Of a DNA stretch of 64,000 bases, positions 61,800-64,000 are shown piece by piece (positions within the stretch are counted from its first letter, which is position 1; the number at the start of each line of letters is the position of its first letter). The position numbers were made by a program, and so were the translations under genes. The notes under the pieces are model-generated. The model was not told the DNA's origin, did no database searches, and saw only the letters and a list, made by a program, of their open reading frames with translations. The DNA comes from Candidatus Thiodictyon syntrophicum (GTDB taxonomy: Bacteria > Pseudomonadota > Gammaproteobacteria > Chromatiales > Chromatiaceae): contig NZ_CP020371.1 in assembly GCF_002813775.1 (NCBI RefSeq), forward strand, positions 1-64,000, given 5' to 3'.

Positions 61800-61829
61800 A
61801 GAATACCACGGCGGTCGACGCTTTGTCAA
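61800..61829 (-). promoter_or_regulatory. Sigma-70-like promoter for the precursor gene
   Basis: On the minus strand TTGACA (61829-61824), an 18-bp spacer and TATTCT (61805-61800). The predicted message starts about 60 bases before the precursor ATG. This would allow the precursor to be expressed more strongly than the enzymes upstream. Confidence 0.6.
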
Positions 61830-62060
61830 CGACGCCATTTTTATCAGGGAGCAGAATATTCTTACGTTCACAACCAGTGGCGCGGACAACGGAACCGGCA
61901 TCCCAAGGCGCTCACTTCTCCGAGCTACTGCTGCGTTAGGTGGGTTAGGCCATAGCTAGAACCCATCAACTTCCGCTTCATTTTCTGCTGGGGTTTATCT
62001 GTACTATCTCTATAAGATTCTCTCTGTTCCGCGCTTCGCTTGCATTAGTGCTGTGCCTAT
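61830..62060. other. Spacer between tfuA and the precursor promoter
   Basis: About 230 bp without a credible gene. An 18-codon minus-strand frame (MKRKLMGSSYGLTHLTQQ) is present, but nothing else supports it. Confidence 0.4.
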
Positions 62061-63419
62061 TCACACCGATTCGCCAGCACTCGTATCATTTTGCATACCA
62101 TTGTCTTCGGTCAGCAGCATTCTTACGACGTACCGCAGACGGTGCGCTGGCATCCAGGACAAATAACGCGCGAAGTGGTCCTCAGGACTCTTGACACCAA
62201 GTCGCAGCAGATGCGCTTCCAGCAAAACCTGTGCATCGACGCCACTGCCATAAGAAGACTGCTTTCGTGCTTCCTGCATTATCCTGAGCAGGCGCTCCTT
62301 CGCTTTAACATAATTGCTTTCGACCAGCAAGGTGAGAAGAAGACCTCGTTGAATATTTAAAGTAACCTCTTCAAGAACTCGCTCGCATACAACTTCTTCT
62401 GAGGCTAACTCATCAATATCAATGTCATCCAGCGGGCCAAGATTGCCTGCGCCCCCATCATCCTCACCTACCAACTTCAAACGGCACGCCGCGACCTCAT
62501 CCGACTGTGGCACTATTCCTAAAACTCGGCCTAACTGACATAACAAAGTGCGAACAAGTCCATCTTGGAACAACCGAGCACCTTCAGAGTCCGCCACAAC
62601 GGCAAAATCCAGCAAATCGCGCAGTACGGGAACGTCGTCAGCCCCCGGTATCCCGCGATCTATTGGGCTGACCACCTCAAGCGGCCGAGAGAACAACGCT
62701 TCATCCCAGAACGGTCCGCAGGGAGGCTCGATCGAATATTCCGTAAACCCAGGCGCTTTTCTGCCATCCTCCGCCCAGTCCCTCATCTTTCTTAGCATTG
62801 CCAGCGCGTCCATTTTTTTCAGGTCAACCCGAAACTCCGGAACCGTACGCCGGAGCCGCGCTATGTCCAACGCGGTCTCTGGGAAAGACTCTGGATTCAG
62901 AATGTGGTCCCAACTTCGATCGATAAAGCACATCTTCTTTGCCCGCGCGATCACGCTAGTCGCAACATTGGAGCTTACGATATCGAGGCGCACGGCCTCA
63001 TCCATCGTTGCCCGGATGTTGGCCAGCGCATCGAATCCGGGCATCACGGACCAACCCCGACCCTTCAAGTAGACGCACGGCACGGCAACTTCATCATCAC
63101 CATCCCACTCTCCAGATACAAACCGCTGGTAGATTTGACCCACGCCTATCATGCCATAGCGATGTAATTCAGCCGCTCTCAACGCCCCGATACTTGCCGC
63201 GCCATAAACGATGATCCCACGGGATAGCGCATAAAGTATATCTTTGTGGAGAACCGCTGCGGTCAGGTGAAATAATCCGTCCACGATCCCTATTACCTGG
63301 GGTCGGAACTCGGAAATCGCCGCCGGGATGTCGCCAGCGCATACTGGCCCAAGATACCGCGCGTCACAAACGCTGCTCGCCTCGCTTTCACCTACAGTCA
63401 TCCCAATAAAGCAGATCAT
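62061..63419 (-). CDS. TfuA-like protein, YcaO partner
   Basis: About 452 residues. The N-terminal TfuA domain (about 1-170) shows MICFIGMTVGESEASSV, IGIVDGLFHLTAAVLHKDIL, GIIVYGAASIGALRAAELHR, YGMIGVGQIYQRFVSGEWDG and DDEVAVP. TfuA proteins help YcaO enzymes install thioamides, probably delivering sulfur. The remaining 280 residues are helical and lack a named domain. I prefer ATG 63419, which has AAGG about nine bases upstream; ATGs at 63425 and 63458 (overlapping ycaO) are alternatives. Confidence 0.88.
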   Translation of the reverse strand: MICFIGMTVGESEASSVCDARYLGPVCAGDIPAAISEFRPQVIGIVDGLFHLTAAVLHKDILYALSRGIIVYGAASIGALRAAELHRYGMIGVGQIYQRFVSGEWDGDDEVAVPCVYLKGRGWSVMPGFDALANIRATMDEAVRLDIVSSNVATSVIARAKKMCFIDRSWDHILNPESFPETALDIARLRRTVPEFRVDLKKMDALAMLRKMRDWAEDGRKAPGFTEYSIEPPCGPFWDEALFSRPLEVVSPIDRGIPGADDVPVLRDLLDFAVVADSEGARLFQDGLVRTLLCQLGRVLGIVPQSDEVAACRLKLVGEDDGGAGNLGPLDDIDIDELASEEVVCERVLEEVTLNIQRGLLLTLLVESNYVKAKERLLRIMQEARKQSSYGSGVDAQVLLEAHLLRLGVKSPEDHFARYLSWMPAHRLRYVVRMLLTEDNGMQNDTSAGESV

Positions 63420-63430
63420 TTCCATAGCCC

Positions 63431-64000
63431 TTAAGCTCTCGCCACTGAACTTTTCCATGCTCGATAGGATTCCATTCGTTGCGCAAGAGGTCTATGGTAG
63501 CCGCTCAATCCGGGAACAAGAACCTTTACAACCGGAACCCCGATCTTCTCATCGGTTATTTCTCTTTGTAAAATTCTTGTGAATCCCTCCGACCTGAGAC
63601 GGTCGACGACAATCGCGAGCATGCCATGTAGTCGCCTTGGGAGAGTCATTGGCGCAGCCGCGGGTACAGTCGCGCCAGCTAATTCCGCTTCATATCGTCC
63701 GCGTCTCAAGAGACTTTCTCCAACTTCGTGCAACACCCGATAATCTGCACGAGCGTTGTCCTCTCTCGTGCCGCTAATCATCGTGATTCTACCTTGCGCC
63801 GCCTCGGTGATCGCTCTGGCAGCGGCCACATTTGGGTCCAGGTGCGCTCCATGGCCAACATTGGTGTGAAATAGAGTGTCCCGGTCTTCCAGATAAGCAG
63901 AATAGCAACATATCGCGAACGGATTCTCATTCGAGAAAATCAAGAGGCCCAACCCTGCTGAATTAACTTTTTCTATTAGTTCTTTGACGTATGGTGCCCC
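63431..64000 (-). CDS. YcaO-domain cyclodehydratase/thioamidase, 3' part
   Basis: The C-terminal 189 or so residues of a YcaO protein that continues past the right edge. The signature HLDPNVAAARAITEAAQGRI, then TMISGTREDN, is the ATP-binding E-x-x-RAxxEA-Q-R region; the end EKIGVPVVKVLVPGLSGYHR is the typical YcaO C-terminus with Pro-rich final strand nearby. YcaO enzymes activate peptide backbone amides with ATP to form azolines or, with TfuA, thioamides. Directly upstream of tfuA. Confidence 0.92.
   Translation of the reverse strand, partial: GAPYVKELIEKVNSAGLGLLIFSNENPFAICCYSAYLEDRDTLFHTNVGHGAHLDPNVAAARAITEAAQGRITMISGTREDNARADYRVLHEVGESLLRRGRYEAELAGATVPAAAPMTLPRRLHGMLAIVVDRLRSEGFTRILQREITDEKIGVPVVKVLVPGLSGYHRPLAQRMESYRAWKSSVARA

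Noticed and set aside
61930-61960. GTTAGGT/TTAGGC motif as a possible integron attC site
   Set aside because: Only the short core fits; no paired R''/L'' arms and no integrase or cassette array.
1-64000. tRNA or rRNA genes
   Set aside because: I saw no tRNA-like cloverleaf with TTCGA arm or rRNA signature sequence; a dedicated scan would be needed to exclude a degenerate one.

Overview
The window reads as part of a large, GC-rich, multi-replicon plasmid or chromid of an autotrophic gammaproteobacterium, most likely a purple sulfur bacterium (Chromatiaceae). Reasons: a TrfA initiator whose ATG is base 1 (typical of a circular assembly rotated to its rep gene), a second unrelated Rep_3 initiator at 36.7 kb, each with its own iterons; a CbbR-DabB-DabA inorganic-carbon uptake locus; a carotenoid oxygenase relic; arsenosugar genes; and very many toxin-antitoxin (TA) and mobile-element remnants. 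The taxon is inferred from gene content and not proved.

Layout. 0-4.5 kb: trfA, iteron origin with AT-rich tract, tyrosine recombinase, kfrA (plasmid backbone). 4.5-20.8 kb: carotenoid oxygenase pseudogene, three secreted-protein genes (CapA, DUF3160, LprI-like), a decayed RNA-repair cassette (kinase plus Thg1-like), YqaA, YkgJ, a broken ankyrin gene, PilZ, a GST and XpaC. 21-24.5 kb: arsenosugar operon (two glycosyltransferases, ArsS, a sterol-desaturase-like enzyme). 24.8-30.7 kb: nucleoside-recognition membrane protein, IS607 element with TnpB, DsbD/ScsB-like protein and a thioredoxin-like partner. 31-36.1 kb: a three-gene phosphorelay. 36.2-38 kb: second origin and Rep_3. 38.7-43.7 kb: corrinoid protein, UroD-type methyltransferase, reductive activator and a GAF-GGDEF sensor in one operon. 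44.7-50.1 kb: cbbR divergent from dabBA. 50.3-52.4 kb: AT-richer island with a probable type VI secretion metallopeptidase effector and immunity gene. 52.4-61.3 kb: a graveyard of TA, mobilization, recombinase and Abi fragments with several families of short inverted-repeat elements. 61.5-64 kb: a YcaO/TfuA RiPP cluster running off the right edge.

The strongest candidate for something undescribed is the right-end RiPP cluster: ycaO and tfuA with an overlapping or abutting junction, followed by a 55-residue Cys-rich candidate precursor with its own promoter and a downstream hairpin. Also notable are a mobile palindrome family with 8-9 bp target duplications that supplied stop codons to an antitoxin and to DabA, a shared C-terminal 'DRQVLR..DFT..DLKA' module found on three otherwise unrelated TA proteins, and a recurrent pattern of genes with their middles deleted. 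All functional calls come from reading motifs and family knowledge; no database search was run.
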